From JAYQKL01 sp049890195 (GTDB lineage: Bacteria > Pseudomonadota > Alphaproteobacteria > RS24), in contig JBMHBY010000003.1 of NCBI GenBank assembly GCA_049890195.1, positions 366,628 through 430,627 on the forward strand: a DNA stretch of 64,000 nt. Reading direction: 5' to 3'. The notes under the pieces are model-generated. The model did no database searches and was not told the origin of the DNA. It saw nothing but the letters and a program-made list of their open reading frames with translations. Positions 23,505 through 32,715 of this stretch are shown piece by piece (the first letter of the stretch is position 1; each line of letters opens with the position of its first letter). Both the position numbers and the translations under genes were made by a program.

Positions 23505-25439
23505 TCAGCGCACAGGCGCCGAGCCCATTTGGGTTTGGCGTGATGGACCCGCCGCACCACCGGCGGGTTTTTCTGTTTTGGGCACAGACAGAATGCCGGA
23601 AGCTTTATTGGACCGGGACATGGACAGATTTTCATCGAACAACTCCGCCAGCTTGTCCGTCATGGCGCCGCCCAACTGCTCAGCGTCCACTATTGTCACC
23701 GCCCGGTTGTAATAGCGCGTGACATCGTGGCCGATGCCAATGGCAATCAGTTCGACCGGCGAGCGGTTTTCAATTTCGTGAATGACCTGACGCAGATGCC
23801 GCTCAAGGTAATTGCCCTGATTGACGGACAAAGTGCTGTCATCGACCGGGGCGCCGTCGGAAATCACCATCAGGATGCGCCGTTGCTCAGGGCGCGCCAG
23901 CAGGCGTTGATACGCCCAGATCAGGGCTTCGCCGTCAATATTCTCCTTCAGCAGACCTTCCCGCATCATCAGGCCGAGATTGCGCCGCGCCCGTCGCCAT
24001 GGCATGTCAGCGGCCTTGTAGACTATGTGCCGCAGATCATTCAGCCGTCCCGGATTGGCCGGCTTGCCTGCCGTCATCCAGGCTTCGCGGGCCTGCCCGC
24101 CTTTCCAAGCCCGTGTGGTGAAACCGAGGATCTCGGTGCGCACACCGCAGCGTTCCAGCGTGCGGGCGAGAATGTCGCCGCACATGGCCGCAACGGTGAT
24201 CGGTCGGCCGCGCATTGAACCGGAATTGTCGATCAGCAGGGTCACGACCGTATCGCGGAATTCAGTGTCACGCTCCATTTTGAACGACAGCGGTTTGGAC
24301 GGGTCAATCACCACGCGCGACAGACGGGCGGCGTCCAGATAGCCCTCCTCCAGATCGAAATCCCAGGACCTGTTCTGTTTGGCCTGCAGGCGCCGCTGCA
24401 GACGGTTGGCAAGGCGGGTGACGACGCCCTGCAACTGTTTGAGCTGCTGGTCAAGATAACCGCGCAGGCGGGTCAACTCCTCCGGGTCGCATAAATCCTC
24501 AGCCTCAACAACTTCGTCAAAGCGCTGCGTGAACACCTTGTAAAAGGCTTTCTGTCGGTCATCCTCCGGTTCCCGGCGCATATTGGCGACCGCTTCGCCG
24601 GTTTCCTCGCCTTCGCCCTCGCTGTCATCCTCCTCCATGTCCATGGAGATGGTCTGCTCCTCCCCTTCGGGGGTGTCGTCGGCTTCGGTCATGTCGTCCG
24701 CACCCGACCCGTCAGGCTGCTCCGCGGCACCGCTTTCACTGTCGGCATCCTCGTTTTCACCGCCGTCCTGGTCGTCATCGCCGCCGTCATCGCCGTCCTC
24801 TTCGCTCGGCGACTGATCGCCGCCCATATCGAGGTCGAACAGGATCTGTTTGGACAGTTTGGCGAAGGCTTCCTGATCATCAACAACATCGCCAAGGGCG
24901 TTGAGGCTGTCACCGGCACGCTGCTCGATCCAATCGCGCCAGGCCGAGACGGTGGCGGCCGCTGACGGGGGTGTTTCCATGCCGCAGAGCCGCTCGCGCA
25001 CCATGAAGCCGAGCGCCTCGCTCAACGGGGCGGTGTCACGGTCGGTTTTTTCTCCCAGCCCGTCCTTGCTGCACCGGTCTTCATGCATGGAGGCCAGGTT
25101 TGCCCCCAGACCCGGCATTTGCTGTGCCCCAAGCGATTCATAACGGGCCTTCTCCAGCGCGTCATAAACCTCTCGTCCGGTGGCGTCCTGAGGCCGGTGC
25201 GTGGCCGCCAGCCGGCTGTCATGGTGCGCCTTGTTCAGGGCCAGGCTGTCGGCGAAACCGCGCACCACAGTGCGTTCATGCGCCGGCAGGTCACGCGGCG
25301 GCAGCGGCAGGCGCGCCCGGTTTCCGGCAAGGCTCGGCTTGTCGGTCCCGAAACTGACGTCAAGCTCATTGTTCTCGGCCAAAGACCGCATGGTCTGGCC
25401 AAGTGCACGCTTGAATTTTTCTATGGGTTCTTCGGACAC
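23505..25439 (-). CDS. cobT: Aerobic cobaltochelatase subunit CobT
   Basis: A 644-residue subunit of the CobNST enzyme that inserts cobalt into hydrogenobyrinic acid a,c-diamide during aerobic cobalamin synthesis. The middle is a long acidic low-complexity stretch (about residues 205-290, mostly D/E/G), and the C-terminal third is a von Willebrand A domain with the MIDAS motif DNSGSMRG. CobT and CobS form AAA+ ring complexes that load onto CobN. The gene follows cobS with an eleven-base gap. CobN is not in this window. Confidence 0.95.
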   Translation of the reverse strand: MSEEPIEKFKRALGQTMRSLAENNELDVSFGTDKPSLAGNRARLPLPPRDLPAHERTVVRGFADSLALNKAHHDSRLAATHRPQDATGREVYDALEKARYESLGAQQMPGLGANLASMHEDRCSKDGLGEKTDRDTAPLSEALGFMVRERLCGMETPPSAAATVSAWRDWIEQRAGDSLNALGDVVDDQEAFAKLSKQILFDLDMGGDQSPSEEDGDDGGDDDQDGGENEDADSESGAAEQPDGSGADDMTEADDTPEGEEQTISMDMEEDDSEGEGEETGEAVANMRREPEDDRQKAFYKVFTQRFDEVVEAEDLCDPEELTRLRGYLDQQLKQLQGVVTRLANRLQRRLQAKQNRSWDFDLEEGYLDAARLSRVVIDPSKPLSFKMERDTEFRDTVVTLLIDNSGSMRGRPITVAAMCGDILARTLERCGVRTEILGFTTRAWKGGQAREAWMTAGKPANPGRLNDLRHIVYKAADMPWRRARRNLGLMMREGLLKENIDGEALIWAYQRLLARPEQRRILMVISDGAPVDDSTLSVNQGNYLERHLRQVIHEIENRSPVELIAIGIGHDVTRYYNRAVTIVDAEQLGGAMTDKLAELFDENLSMSRSNKASGILSVPKTEKPAGGAAGPSRQTQMGSAPVR

Positions 25440-25450
25440 CCGCTTGCCCC

Positions 25451-26449
25451 TTAGCTGCTGAGGACGCTGACGGCCTGTTCCGGCAGGTCATCCCCAAAAC
25501 ACCGCTGGTAAAATTCCGCCACAGTCGGGCGCTCCAGCTCATCACATTTGTTCAGGAAGGTGACCTGGAAGGCGAGACTGATGTCGCCGCCGAAAATCAC
25601 CGCATTCTGCGCCCAGGTCAAAACGGTCCGCGGGCTCATCACGGTTGAGATGTCGCCATTGATGAACGAGGCCCGGGTCAGGTCGGCCACGCGGACCATG
25701 GCGGCAATCTGCTCTTTTCCCTGCTTGGTTTGGTAATCCTTTTCCTTGGCCAGAACAATCTCGACCTCTTGCTCATGCGGCAGGTAATTCAGGCTTGAGA
25801 CGATGTTCCAGCGGTCCATCTGTCCCTGGTTGATCTGCTGTGTGCCGTGGTACAGGCCCGACGTGTCGCCAAGGCCGATGGTGTTGGTTGTTGCGAACAG
25901 ACGGAAATGTGAGTGCGGGCGGATGACTTTATTCTGGTCGAGCAGGGTCAGCTTGCCGGCGACCTCCAGCACACGCTGGATCACGAACATCACATCCGGA
26001 CGCCCGGCATCATATTCGTCAAACACCAGCGCAACCGGGTTCTGCAGCGCCCAGGGCAGAATGCCCTCCTGGAATTCCGTGACCTGCTTGCCGTCGCGCA
26101 GGACAATCGCCTCCTTGCCGACCAGATCAATACGGCTGACATGGCTGTCAAGATTGATGCGCACGCAGGGCCAGTTGAGCCGTGCCGCCACCTGCTCGAT
26201 ATGGGTCGATTTGCCGGTGCCGTGATAACCTTGGATCATGACCCGGCGGTTGTGGGAGAAACCGGCGAGAATGGACAAGGTGGTTTGCGGGTCAAACAGG
26301 TAATCGGGATCAAGGTCCGGCACATATTCGCACGCCTCGGAAAAGGCCGGTGCCTTCAGCTTGCTCTCGATGCCAAAGGCTTCGCTGACGGATACTTCCG
26401 TATCCGGCTGGTCGGGCATGTTGGGTTTGTTTTGGTTATCAGCACTCAT
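25451..26449 (-). CDS. cobS: Aerobic cobaltochelatase subunit CobS
   Basis: A 332-residue AAA+ ATPase, partner of CobT. Walker A GYHGTGKSTHIEQVAARL, Walker B-type ALVFDEYDAGRPDVMFVIQRVL, sensor FATTNTIGLGDTSGLYHGTQQINQGQMDRW. ATP hydrolysis by CobS drives cobalt insertion by CobN. The gene is between the DnaJ protein and cobT on the same strand, a conserved alphaproteobacterial order. Confidence 0.96.
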   Translation of the reverse strand: MSADNQNKPNMPDQPDTEVSVSEAFGIESKLKAPAFSEACEYVPDLDPDYLFDPQTTLSILAGFSHNRRVMIQGYHGTGKSTHIEQVAARLNWPCVRINLDSHVSRIDLVGKEAIVLRDGKQVTEFQEGILPWALQNPVALVFDEYDAGRPDVMFVIQRVLEVAGKLTLLDQNKVIRPHSHFRLFATTNTIGLGDTSGLYHGTQQINQGQMDRWNIVSSLNYLPHEQEVEIVLAKEKDYQTKQGKEQIAAMVRVADLTRASFINGDISTVMSPRTVLTWAQNAVIFGGDISLAFQVTFLNKCDELERPTVAEFYQRCFGDDLPEQAVSVLSS

Positions 26450-26518
26450 TTCATTATCCTTGCTGGTATGGACGGTCCGGTCCGAACGGAATTAAGGTTT
26501 ATATAGGGCATTTGCGGT

Positions 26519-27100
26519 TCAGCAAAAGCCTGAAGCCTTCAGAAAATTGTAGGCTTGGATGACTTTGTTCATTTTTTCTTCCAGTGACCTGTCGCCGCCA
26601 TTTACATCCGGATGGTAGCGCTTCAACAGTTGATGGTAGCGCGGTTTCACCTCGTCAGGTTTGCAGTCCGGCTCAAGATTAAGCGTTTCAAGGGCTTTTT
26701 TCTGGCCTGTGGTCACATGCCGGGCGGCATCACCCGGGGCCTTGACGCCCTGCTCCTTCATGATTTCGAGCGGGTCATCGAATTTCCAGTCTGGCCGCGC
26801 CCCCGGTGCACTCCGGTTGGCGCCCATGTTCCAGGTCGGCCGGTGGCCGGTATGGGCGCTGCGTTGATAGGCCTGAATGTCTTTTTGCTCCATGCCCTCG
26901 AAGAAATTGTAGCTTTTGTTGTAAATCTTGATGTGGGTCAGACAGAAATAGCGTTTGGCGTCTGAGTCCGGCGCGACCGGGGCCGGATATTCCCCGGCCT
27001 CACTGCAGTCCGGCCAGTCGCATCCTTGCGCGGCCTGAACGGATTTGGCCGCCGGTTTGCTGATGCGAATGCCGTCAAAATATTTTGAATTCAGTTTCAT
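26519..27100 (-). CDS. DnaJ-domain protein (DjlA-like, CobS-linked family)
   Basis: A 193-residue protein with a C-terminal J domain: ALETLNLEPDCKPDEVKPRYHQLLKRYHPDVNGGDRSLEEKMNKVIQAYNFLKASG, including the HPD tripeptide. The N-terminal part has a Cys-rich stretch (CDWPDCSEAGEYPAP, CLTH) conserved in the family located between bolA and cobS. Probably an Hsp70 co-chaperone for a particular client. Start at MKLNSKYFDG; the frame continues upstream without support. Confidence 0.88.
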   Translation of the reverse strand: MKLNSKYFDGIRISKPAAKSVQAAQGCDWPDCSEAGEYPAPVAPDSDAKRYFCLTHIKIYNKSYNFFEGMEQKDIQAYQRSAHTGHRPTWNMGANRSAPGARPDWKFDDPLEIMKEQGVKAPGDAARHVTTGQKKALETLNLEPDCKPDEVKPRYHQLLKRYHPDVNGGDRSLEEKMNKVIQAYNFLKASGFC

Positions 27101-27209
27101 GCCCCTTATTATGTAGGTGATTATTGGTGAAAACAAGCGACACACCCTAAAGCCAATAGGGGGGTGTTGCAACCCGTTTTTTACAAGGACCAAAGGAGCC
27201 TGACCCCCA

Positions 27210-27500
27210 ATGAAAACAGCCAGCACGATCCGGCAAAAAATTGCCGAGCGCTTTTCGCCGGTCCATCTGGACATAATTGATGAGTCGCACCTGCACAAAG
27301 GCCATGCCGGCTATCAGGAGGGTGGCGAGACGCATTTCCGGCTGCTGATTGTCGCCTCGGCTTTTGAAGGCCTGTCCCGACTGCAGCGCCAGCGCGCCGT
27401 CAATGAGTGCCTGGCGGAGGAATTGCAGTCCGGCATCCACGCGCTGGCCATGAAAACCCGGACGCCCGCCGAGCAACAAAAGGCGGAGGCGGATGGTTAA
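27210..27500 (+). CDS. bolA: BolA-family protein
   Basis: A 96-residue protein with the BolA fold: IRQKIAERFSPVHLDIIDESHLHKGHAGYQEGGETHFRLLIVASAFEGLSRLQRQRAVNECLAEEL, including the conserved His of the HKGH segment and the R-Q-R helix. BolA proteins pair with monothiol glutaredoxins to handle [2Fe-2S] clusters. Divergent from the DnaJ gene across a 109-base gap. Confidence 0.93.
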   Translation: MKTASTIRQKIAERFSPVHLDIIDESHLHKGHAGYQEGGETHFRLLIVASAFEGLSRLQRQRAVNECLAEELQSGIHALAMKTRTPAEQQKAEADG

Positions 27501-28765
27501 TCCTGTTCGGGCGTGACGCTCAGGCGCTTGATCTGGTTGCGGGTCCGTTCGAGAATTTTGAACCGCAGGCCGTGAAACATGAACACTTGCCCCGGACGGG
27601 GGATGGTCCGCGCCTCATGAATCACCAGCCCGGCAATGGTGATGGCCTCCTCATCCGGAAGGGCCCAGCCGGTTTCGCGGTTCAGGTCACGGATTGTGAT
27701 GTCACCGTCCACCACAAGGCTGCCGTCCTCAGCCGCCTCGAACACGGCATCCGGCTCATCATGCTCGTCCTCAATCTGGCCGACAATCTCCTCCAGAATG
27801 TCCTCCAGTGTAATCAGCCCCATCAGCGCGCCATATTCGTCAATCACCAGTGAAAAGTGCTGCTTGCGGGCGCGGAAGGCCGTCAACTGATCGCCCAGGT
27901 CAGTGGTTTCTGGCACAAACCACGGGCTGCTCATCAAGGAGGGGATGTCCATGCTGGAGCCTGTCTTCTGGGTTTGAGCCAGGGCGCGCAGGACATTTTT
28001 GGCGTGCAGCACACCGACAATGTTTTCCGGGTCCTCCTGCCACAGCGGAATGCGGGTATAGGGGGAGTCCAGCACCGCATTGATGATTTCCTCCTGCGGC
28101 CGGTCAATGTCAATCATCTGCATGTTCTTGCGGTGAACCATGACCTCCCCGACGGTCAGATCCTTCAGGTCGAGAATGCCGCCCAGCATGTCCCGGTCGC
28201 CTTTGGTCACGCCTTCCTCCTGATGGTGCAAATCAATGGCGCCGCGAATTTCCTCATGGGCTGGGACGAGCGCATCACCGTTGCTGCGGTCAACGCCGAC
28301 CAGCCGCATGAAACCTGTTGTGATCCGTCCCAGCCCCCAGGTGAAAGGGGAAAAGACCAGCACCACCAGACGCAGTGCGGTGGCCACACGCAGGGCGACC
28401 TTATCGGGGTTCATGATGGCGTAGGTTTTGGGCAGCACCTCTGCGAAGATGACCACGATCACGGTCATGACCATGGTTGCATAGATGACGCCGGCCTCGC
28501 CGAACATTGTCAGAAACAACTGGGTGGCCAGCGCTGAGGCCAGAATATTGACCAGATTGTTGCCGAGCAGAATGGCGCTGATCAGGCGTTCCTTTTGCAG
28601 CAACAAAAAGGTGACCGATTTGGCCCGCCGGTCACCTTCCTCCTGCAGCCTGTGGATGCGCGCCCGTGATGTGGCGGTCAAGGCCGTTTCAGAGCCGGAG
28701 AAAAAGCCCGAAATCAAAATCAGGAAAAAGATGAAGAGGGCGAGATAGAGAAGGGACATGCTCAT
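27497..28765 (-). CDS. CNNM/CorC-family transporter-like protein with CBS pair
   Basis: A 422-residue membrane protein: DUF21/CNNM domain (about 1-190, four helices, FFSGSETALTATSRARIHRLQEEGDRRA), a CBS pair (about 205-330) and a C-terminal CorC_HlyC domain (ETGWALPDEEAITIAGLVIHEARTIPRPGQVFMFHGLRFKILERTRNQI). The family includes CorC/YtfL-type magnesium and polyamine-related exporters. Its start overlaps the aroB stop by four bases. Confidence 0.9.
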   Translation of the reverse strand: MSMSLLYLALFIFFLILISGFFSGSETALTATSRARIHRLQEEGDRRAKSVTFLLLQKERLISAILLGNNLVNILASALATQLFLTMFGEAGVIYATMVMTVIVVIFAEVLPKTYAIMNPDKVALRVATALRLVVLVFSPFTWGLGRITTGFMRLVGVDRSNGDALVPAHEEIRGAIDLHHQEEGVTKGDRDMLGGILDLKDLTVGEVMVHRKNMQMIDIDRPQEEIINAVLDSPYTRIPLWQEDPENIVGVLHAKNVLRALAQTQKTGSSMDIPSLMSSPWFVPETTDLGDQLTAFRARKQHFSLVIDEYGALMGLITLEDILEEIVGQIEDEHDEPDAVFEAAEDGSLVVDGDITIRDLNRETGWALPDEEAITIAGLVIHEARTIPRPGQVFMFHGLRFKILERTRNQIKRLSVTPEQD

Positions 28766-29889
28766 GATGTCCGTTCACGATCCCGCAGAAAACCCTCCAG
28801 CTGGCTGGCTGTGACCTGCTTGGAAAGAAAGGCTTTGCCGAGACCGGTCACCAGAATGAAAGTCAGGACCCCCTGCTGGACTTTTTTGTCCTGCGCCATG
28901 GCTTCCATTAAAGCCGGCACATCAAAGGGTGCACCGGCTATCCCGGCGGAGTCCACCGGCAGGCCGGCGGCGGCGATATGGCGCCGCAGTCTGGCTGCAT
29001 CCTCAGGCGGGCAAAGGTCAAGTGCGGCCGACAACTCATAGGCCATGACCATGCCGAGGGCCACACCTTCGCCATGCAGCAGATCCTTACTGTAGCCGGT
29101 CAACGCCTCGTAAGCATGACCGAATGTATGGCCGAGGTTCAGCAAGGCCCGCTGGCCTTGCTCCTTTTCATCGGCGGCGACGATTGCGGCTTTGGCGGCG
29201 CAGCTGCGGGCCACGGCCTCCAGCAGCAGTGTTGCGTCGCGGGCCATCAGGCCCTCCAGATTCGTCTCCAGCCAATTGAAAAATTCCGCATCACCAAGCG
29301 CCCCATATTTGACCACCTCGGCATACCCCGCCAAGAAGTCACGCTGGGGCAGTGTGTCCAGAACGTCCGTGTCCGCCAGCACCAGACAGGGCTGGTGAAA
29401 GGCACCGATCAGGTTTTTGCCATGGGTGGCGTTGATCGCCGTTTTGCCGCCGACCGAGCTGTCCACCTGCGCCAGCAATGTGGTCGGAATTTGGATGAAA
29501 TTGACGCCGCGCCGCAAAACAGCGGCGGCAAAACCGGTTAAATCGCCAATGACGCCGCCACCCAAGGCGATGATCACATCGTCACGCTCAATTTTTTCAG
29601 CCAACAGCCAGTCTGTCAGCTTTTCGAGCATGGCGAAGGATTTGGTGCCTTCACCGGCCGGCAGGATTTGGCTGCTCACGGCAATGCCCTGGCGGTCCAG
29701 GCTGGCCGTCAAGGTTTCAAGATGCAGTCCGGCGACGGTTTCATCCGTCACAATGGCGACTTTCTTGCGGGCCAGTTGACCGGCGACATATTCCCCGGCA
29801 CGCGCCAGCAGGCCGGCGCCGACATGGATGTCATAAGACGCCGCACCGCCGGCGGCGGATAAATCGACCCGGATGGTTTGAATGGTCAC
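28762..29889 (-). CDS. aroB: 3-dehydroquinate synthase
   Basis: The second enzyme of the shikimate pathway, NAD and metal dependent. The 375-residue product has GDVIIALGGGVIGDLTGFAAAVLRRGVNFIQIPTTLLAQVDSSVGGKTAIN and the zinc ligand region GHTFGHAYEALTGYSKDLLHGEGVALGMVMA. GTG start taken at 29889 with GGAG seven bases upstream; earlier in-frame starts would overlap aroK. aroK ends one base upstream, so aroK-aroB-CorC is an operon. Confidence 0.95.
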   Translation of the reverse strand: MTIQTIRVDLSAAGGAASYDIHVGAGLLARAGEYVAGQLARKKVAIVTDETVAGLHLETLTASLDRQGIAVSSQILPAGEGTKSFAMLEKLTDWLLAEKIERDDVIIALGGGVIGDLTGFAAAVLRRGVNFIQIPTTLLAQVDSSVGGKTAINATHGKNLIGAFHQPCLVLADTDVLDTLPQRDFLAGYAEVVKYGALGDAEFFNWLETNLEGLMARDATLLLEAVARSCAAKAAIVAADEKEQGQRALLNLGHTFGHAYEALTGYSKDLLHGEGVALGMVMAYELSAALDLCPPEDAARLRRHIAAAGLPVDSAGIAGAPFDVPALMEAMAQDKKVQQGVLTFILVTGLGKAFLSKQVTASQLEGFLRDRERTS

Positions 29890-29890
29890 G

Positions 29891-30451
29891 CTAGGCTCCT
29901 TCCGCCGACACAATACCGCACTCTGACAATTCTGCAATAATGTCCTCAACCGTGGTTTTGTGGGAGTCGCCGCCGCTGACAATCGTAATGTCCGCCTGCC
30001 GGTAATCGGCCTCGCGTTCGCCAAGCAGTCCGGTCAAGATTTCCTCCGGGTCGCCTGTGTTCAACAGCGGCCGTTTGCCGGGTCGTTTGTTGACCCGGCG
30101 CACCAGCTCCTTGATCTCGACATTCAGCCAGACGGAACAGGCAGTCTGCTTGATCAGGCTGCGTGTTTCAGCATGACAAAACGCCCCCCCGCCGGTGGCC
30201 AGAATATGCGGCGGCTCAGCCAGCAGGCGTTCGATCACCCGGCGTTCCCCGCCGCGGAAATGCGCCTCCCCATGCGCCTCGAAAATCTCCGGAATGCTCA
30301 TGGCCGCCGCCGCCTCGATTTCGCTGTCGGCATCCTTGAAGCCGACCCCGAGCCTGTCGGCCAACATCCGCCCGATTGAGGATTTGCCGCTGCCCATCAT
30401 GCCGACCAGCACAACCGTTTTGCGCAAAGTGTCATTTGCTGAGTTTTCCAT
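29891..30451 (-). CDS. aroK: Shikimate kinase
   Basis: A 186-residue P-loop kinase making shikimate 3-phosphate. Walker A GMMGSGKSSIGRMLADRL, the shikimate-binding DADSEIE and FRGGERRV, GGGAFCHAETR and the lid (RPGKRPLLN) are present. ATG chosen over an upstream TTG. It starts 108 bases from the divergent B12 riboswitch transcription unit, sharing the upstream region. Confidence 0.95.
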   Translation of the reverse strand: MENSANDTLRKTVVLVGMMGSGKSSIGRMLADRLGVGFKDADSEIEAAAAMSIPEIFEAHGEAHFRGGERRVIERLLAEPPHILATGGGAFCHAETRSLIKQTACSVWLNVEIKELVRRVNKRPGKRPLLNTGDPEEILTGLLGEREADYRQADITIVSGGDSHKTTVEDIIAELSECGIVSAEGA

Positions 30452-30524
30452 ACCCTTGTCTATCCGGCACAAGCCCCAACGTCCAGAGCTTTGTCCTTTG
30501 TTTTTGCCGACAATCAGCGGTTGA

Positions 30525-30552
30525 TTGACACTTCAGGTTCGCATCTGATAAA
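30525..30552 (+). promoter_or_regulatory. Promoter of the cobalamin riboswitch operon
   Basis: TTGACA (30525-30530, perfect), 16-base spacer, GATAAA (30547-30552). Transcription would begin near 30559, right at the 5' edge of the riboswitch. Confidence 0.65.
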
Positions 30553-30558
30553 CCTTTC

Positions 30559-30725
30559 GCCAATGGTTCGGTGCACCAAGGTGCGCCGCTAAGAGGGAAG
30601 TCGGTGAGAATCCGGCGCTGTACCCGCAACTGTAAGTTAAGAGTGAACCGCCATAAGGCCACTGGTGTCCAATCCGGGAAGGCGGCGGTTTGCAGCGAAG
30701 AACAAGTCAGGAGACCTGCCATTAC
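30559..30725 (+). promoter_or_regulatory. Cobalamin (B12) riboswitch
   Basis: A full-length adenosylcobalamin-class aptamer. Landmarks in order: GGTGC...(30580s), AAGAGGGAAGTCGGTGAGAAT at 30591 on, CCGGCGCTGTACCCGCAACTGTAA, GCCACTGG, CCGGGAAGGCGGCGG and the terminal AAGTCAGGAGACCTGCC. The invariant B12 box GCCACTG is at 30658-30664. A 7-bp inverted repeat (CGTTCCA...TGGAACG) follows at about 30732-30762 and may form the expression platform. When B12 is plentiful, expression of the downstream btuB-F-C-D-cobQ genes should fall. Confidence 0.95.
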
Positions 30726-30869
30726 GTCGTTCGTTCCAGGCCGGGAACAGCCAGTTGGAACGGGATACCTTTCTCAGAAACGACACAGTTCAGCGTTGAA
30801 AAGACAGCCGTCATGCCCTTGTGCATGCGGTCGGTCAGCTTATGCAATGAAAGAGAAAAGGAAGACATA

Positions 30870-32702
30870 ATGAATTTCTCGGGACAAAAGAACAGGTCAA
30901 GAAACACCGCTTTGGCCTTGGCAGTGATGGTGCCTTTGGCGCCGTATCCGGGTTTGGCAGGGCCGGTCAGTGAAATCACCGTTTACGGCACCCGCCTGCC
31001 GACCGCCCTGTCTGAGGCCGGAACCAGCGTCAGTGTGATCACCGCAGAGCAGATCAGGCTGAGGGGATATGATTTTGTCATCGACGCCGTGGCCGATGCG
31101 CCCGGCGTTTCCGTCAACCAGAACGGGCCGTTTGGCGGCTCCGGTTTTGTCCGCACCCGCGGGGCGAGCGCCAACGGGCACACGCTTGTCCTGATAGATG
31201 GTGTGGCTGTCAACGACCCGACCTCGGTCGGCAATGCCTTTAATTTCGCCTCCCTTGATGCGGCAAATATTGAGCGGATTGAAATTCTCAAGGGTGGTCA
31301 GGCCACACTTTGGGGGTCGGATGCGATGGCCGGTGTCGTCAGCATCATGACCAAACAGCCGGAGGGGTCTGAATTCTCCGGCTATGGTGAGGCCGGCTCC
31401 TTCAACACCATACGCGCCGGCATGGCCGTGGGCGGGGTCCGCGGCAGCGCGTCCGGCCGGCTGGCGGTCAATTACCAGGAATCGGACGGAATTTCCAAAG
31501 CCGAGGAGGATGACGGCAATCCGGAAAAAGACGGTTTTGAAGGTGTCTCCCTTTCTGCCAAGGGGCGGGTGACTGTTTCCGACCGCCTGCGCCTTGACGC
31601 CGCCCTTTACGCCACATCGTCCAAAACCGAATTTGACGCCTTCGGCCCGGTGGACGGCGAGGCGCTGGCCGACAATGACCAGCTTGTTGCGACGCTGGGC
31701 GCGCATTATGCGCCCAGTGAAGATGTCACCCATGACCTGCAGTTCGGGTTCACCCGTGTGGAGCGGGACAATTACGGTGCCGACGCCTATCCGTTCGGGG
31801 AACGCGGCCGCCGACTGCAGCTGCGCTATCAGTCCGTCATCCAGCTGGATGACACCAGCCGGACGGCTTTTGGTATCGATTTTGAGGACATTCAGGCTGA
31901 AAATGCGGGCATGGATGATGAGGCCGACATGACCAGCCTGTTCGGGCTTTATGAGCGCAGCCCAAGTGACCGTTTGACCCTGACGGCGGGATTGCGGCAT
32001 GACGACCACAGCCTGTTCGGTGATGACGTGACCGGCCGTGCCACCGCCGCCTATGAGCTGTCCGAAAAAGTCCGCCTGCGGGCGGCCTACAGCCAGGGGC
32101 GCAAAGCCCCGACGCTGGACGAGCTGAACGATACAGCGTCCTTGCAGCCGGAGGAAACCACCAGCTTTGACCTTGGCCTGACATATCAGGGCGGGGCGGG
32201 GCTGTTGCTTGACCTGACCTATTTCAGGCAGGACACCAAAAACCTGTTGCAATATGTCGGTGTCTGGCCCTGTGCGGCGAACTGCTATGCCAATGTCAAT
32301 GAGGCGGACACGCAGGGTTTTGAGGTGTCGGCGCAAATGGGGTTGACCGACACGGTGACCCTGACGGCTGACTACACCTTCACCGATGCAACAACCGGTG
32401 GCGGGCAGCGGCTGGGGCGCATTCCCGAACATGAGGGCAATATCGCGCTGGCTTATGACGGCGGTGATGTGTTTTCGGCCAATCTGATTGTGCGCTACAA
32501 TGGCACCGAAGCGAACAGCAACGGCTCGACGGTCATGCTGGGCAGCTGGACGCGGGTCGATGCCAACGCCGCTTATGAGCTGGGGTCCGGCTGGCAGCTT
32601 TATGGCAGGGTTGAAAACCTGTTTGACGAGGATTACCAGCAGGTGCTTGGCTATGGCACACCCGGCCTGTCCGGTTCTGTCGGTGTGCGGTTTGGATTGT
32701 AG
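30870..32702 (+). CDS. btuB: TonB-dependent cobalamin receptor BtuB
   Basis: A 610-residue outer-membrane receptor: signal peptide (to about LAGPV), TonB-box-like SEITVYG, plug domain (DFVIDAVADAPGVSVNQNGPFGGSGFVRTRGASANGHTLVLIDGVAVNDPTSVGNAFNFASL... with ERIEILKGGQATLWGSDAMAGVVSI), then a 22-strand barrel ending VGVRFGL. The B12 riboswitch directly upstream and the BtuFCD genes downstream identify the substrate as a corrinoid. Ribosome site AAGGA precedes the ATG. The leader between riboswitch and ATG is 145 bases. Confidence 0.93.
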   Translation: MNFSGQKNRSRNTALALAVMVPLAPYPGLAGPVSEITVYGTRLPTALSEAGTSVSVITAEQIRLRGYDFVIDAVADAPGVSVNQNGPFGGSGFVRTRGASANGHTLVLIDGVAVNDPTSVGNAFNFASLDAANIERIEILKGGQATLWGSDAMAGVVSIMTKQPEGSEFSGYGEAGSFNTIRAGMAVGGVRGSASGRLAVNYQESDGISKAEEDDGNPEKDGFEGVSLSAKGRVTVSDRLRLDAALYATSSKTEFDAFGPVDGEALADNDQLVATLGAHYAPSEDVTHDLQFGFTRVERDNYGADAYPFGERGRRLQLRYQSVIQLDDTSRTAFGIDFEDIQAENAGMDDEADMTSLFGLYERSPSDRLTLTAGLRHDDHSLFGDDVTGRATAAYELSEKVRLRAAYSQGRKAPTLDELNDTASLQPEETTSFDLGLTYQGGAGLLLDLTYFRQDTKNLLQYVGVWPCAANCYANVNEADTQGFEVSAQMGLTDTVTLTADYTFTDATTGGGQRLGRIPEHEGNIALAYDGGDVFSANLIVRYNGTEANSNGSTVMLGSWTRVDANAAYELGSGWQLYGRVENLFDEDYQQVLGYGTPGLSGSVGVRFGL

Positions 32703-32715
32703 GATTAGGTAAGTG

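Noticed and set aside
30897..32432. A 511-residue minus-strand frame opposite btuB
   Set aside because: Antisense shadow of btuB, without family motifs and in conflict with the riboswitch-led operon.
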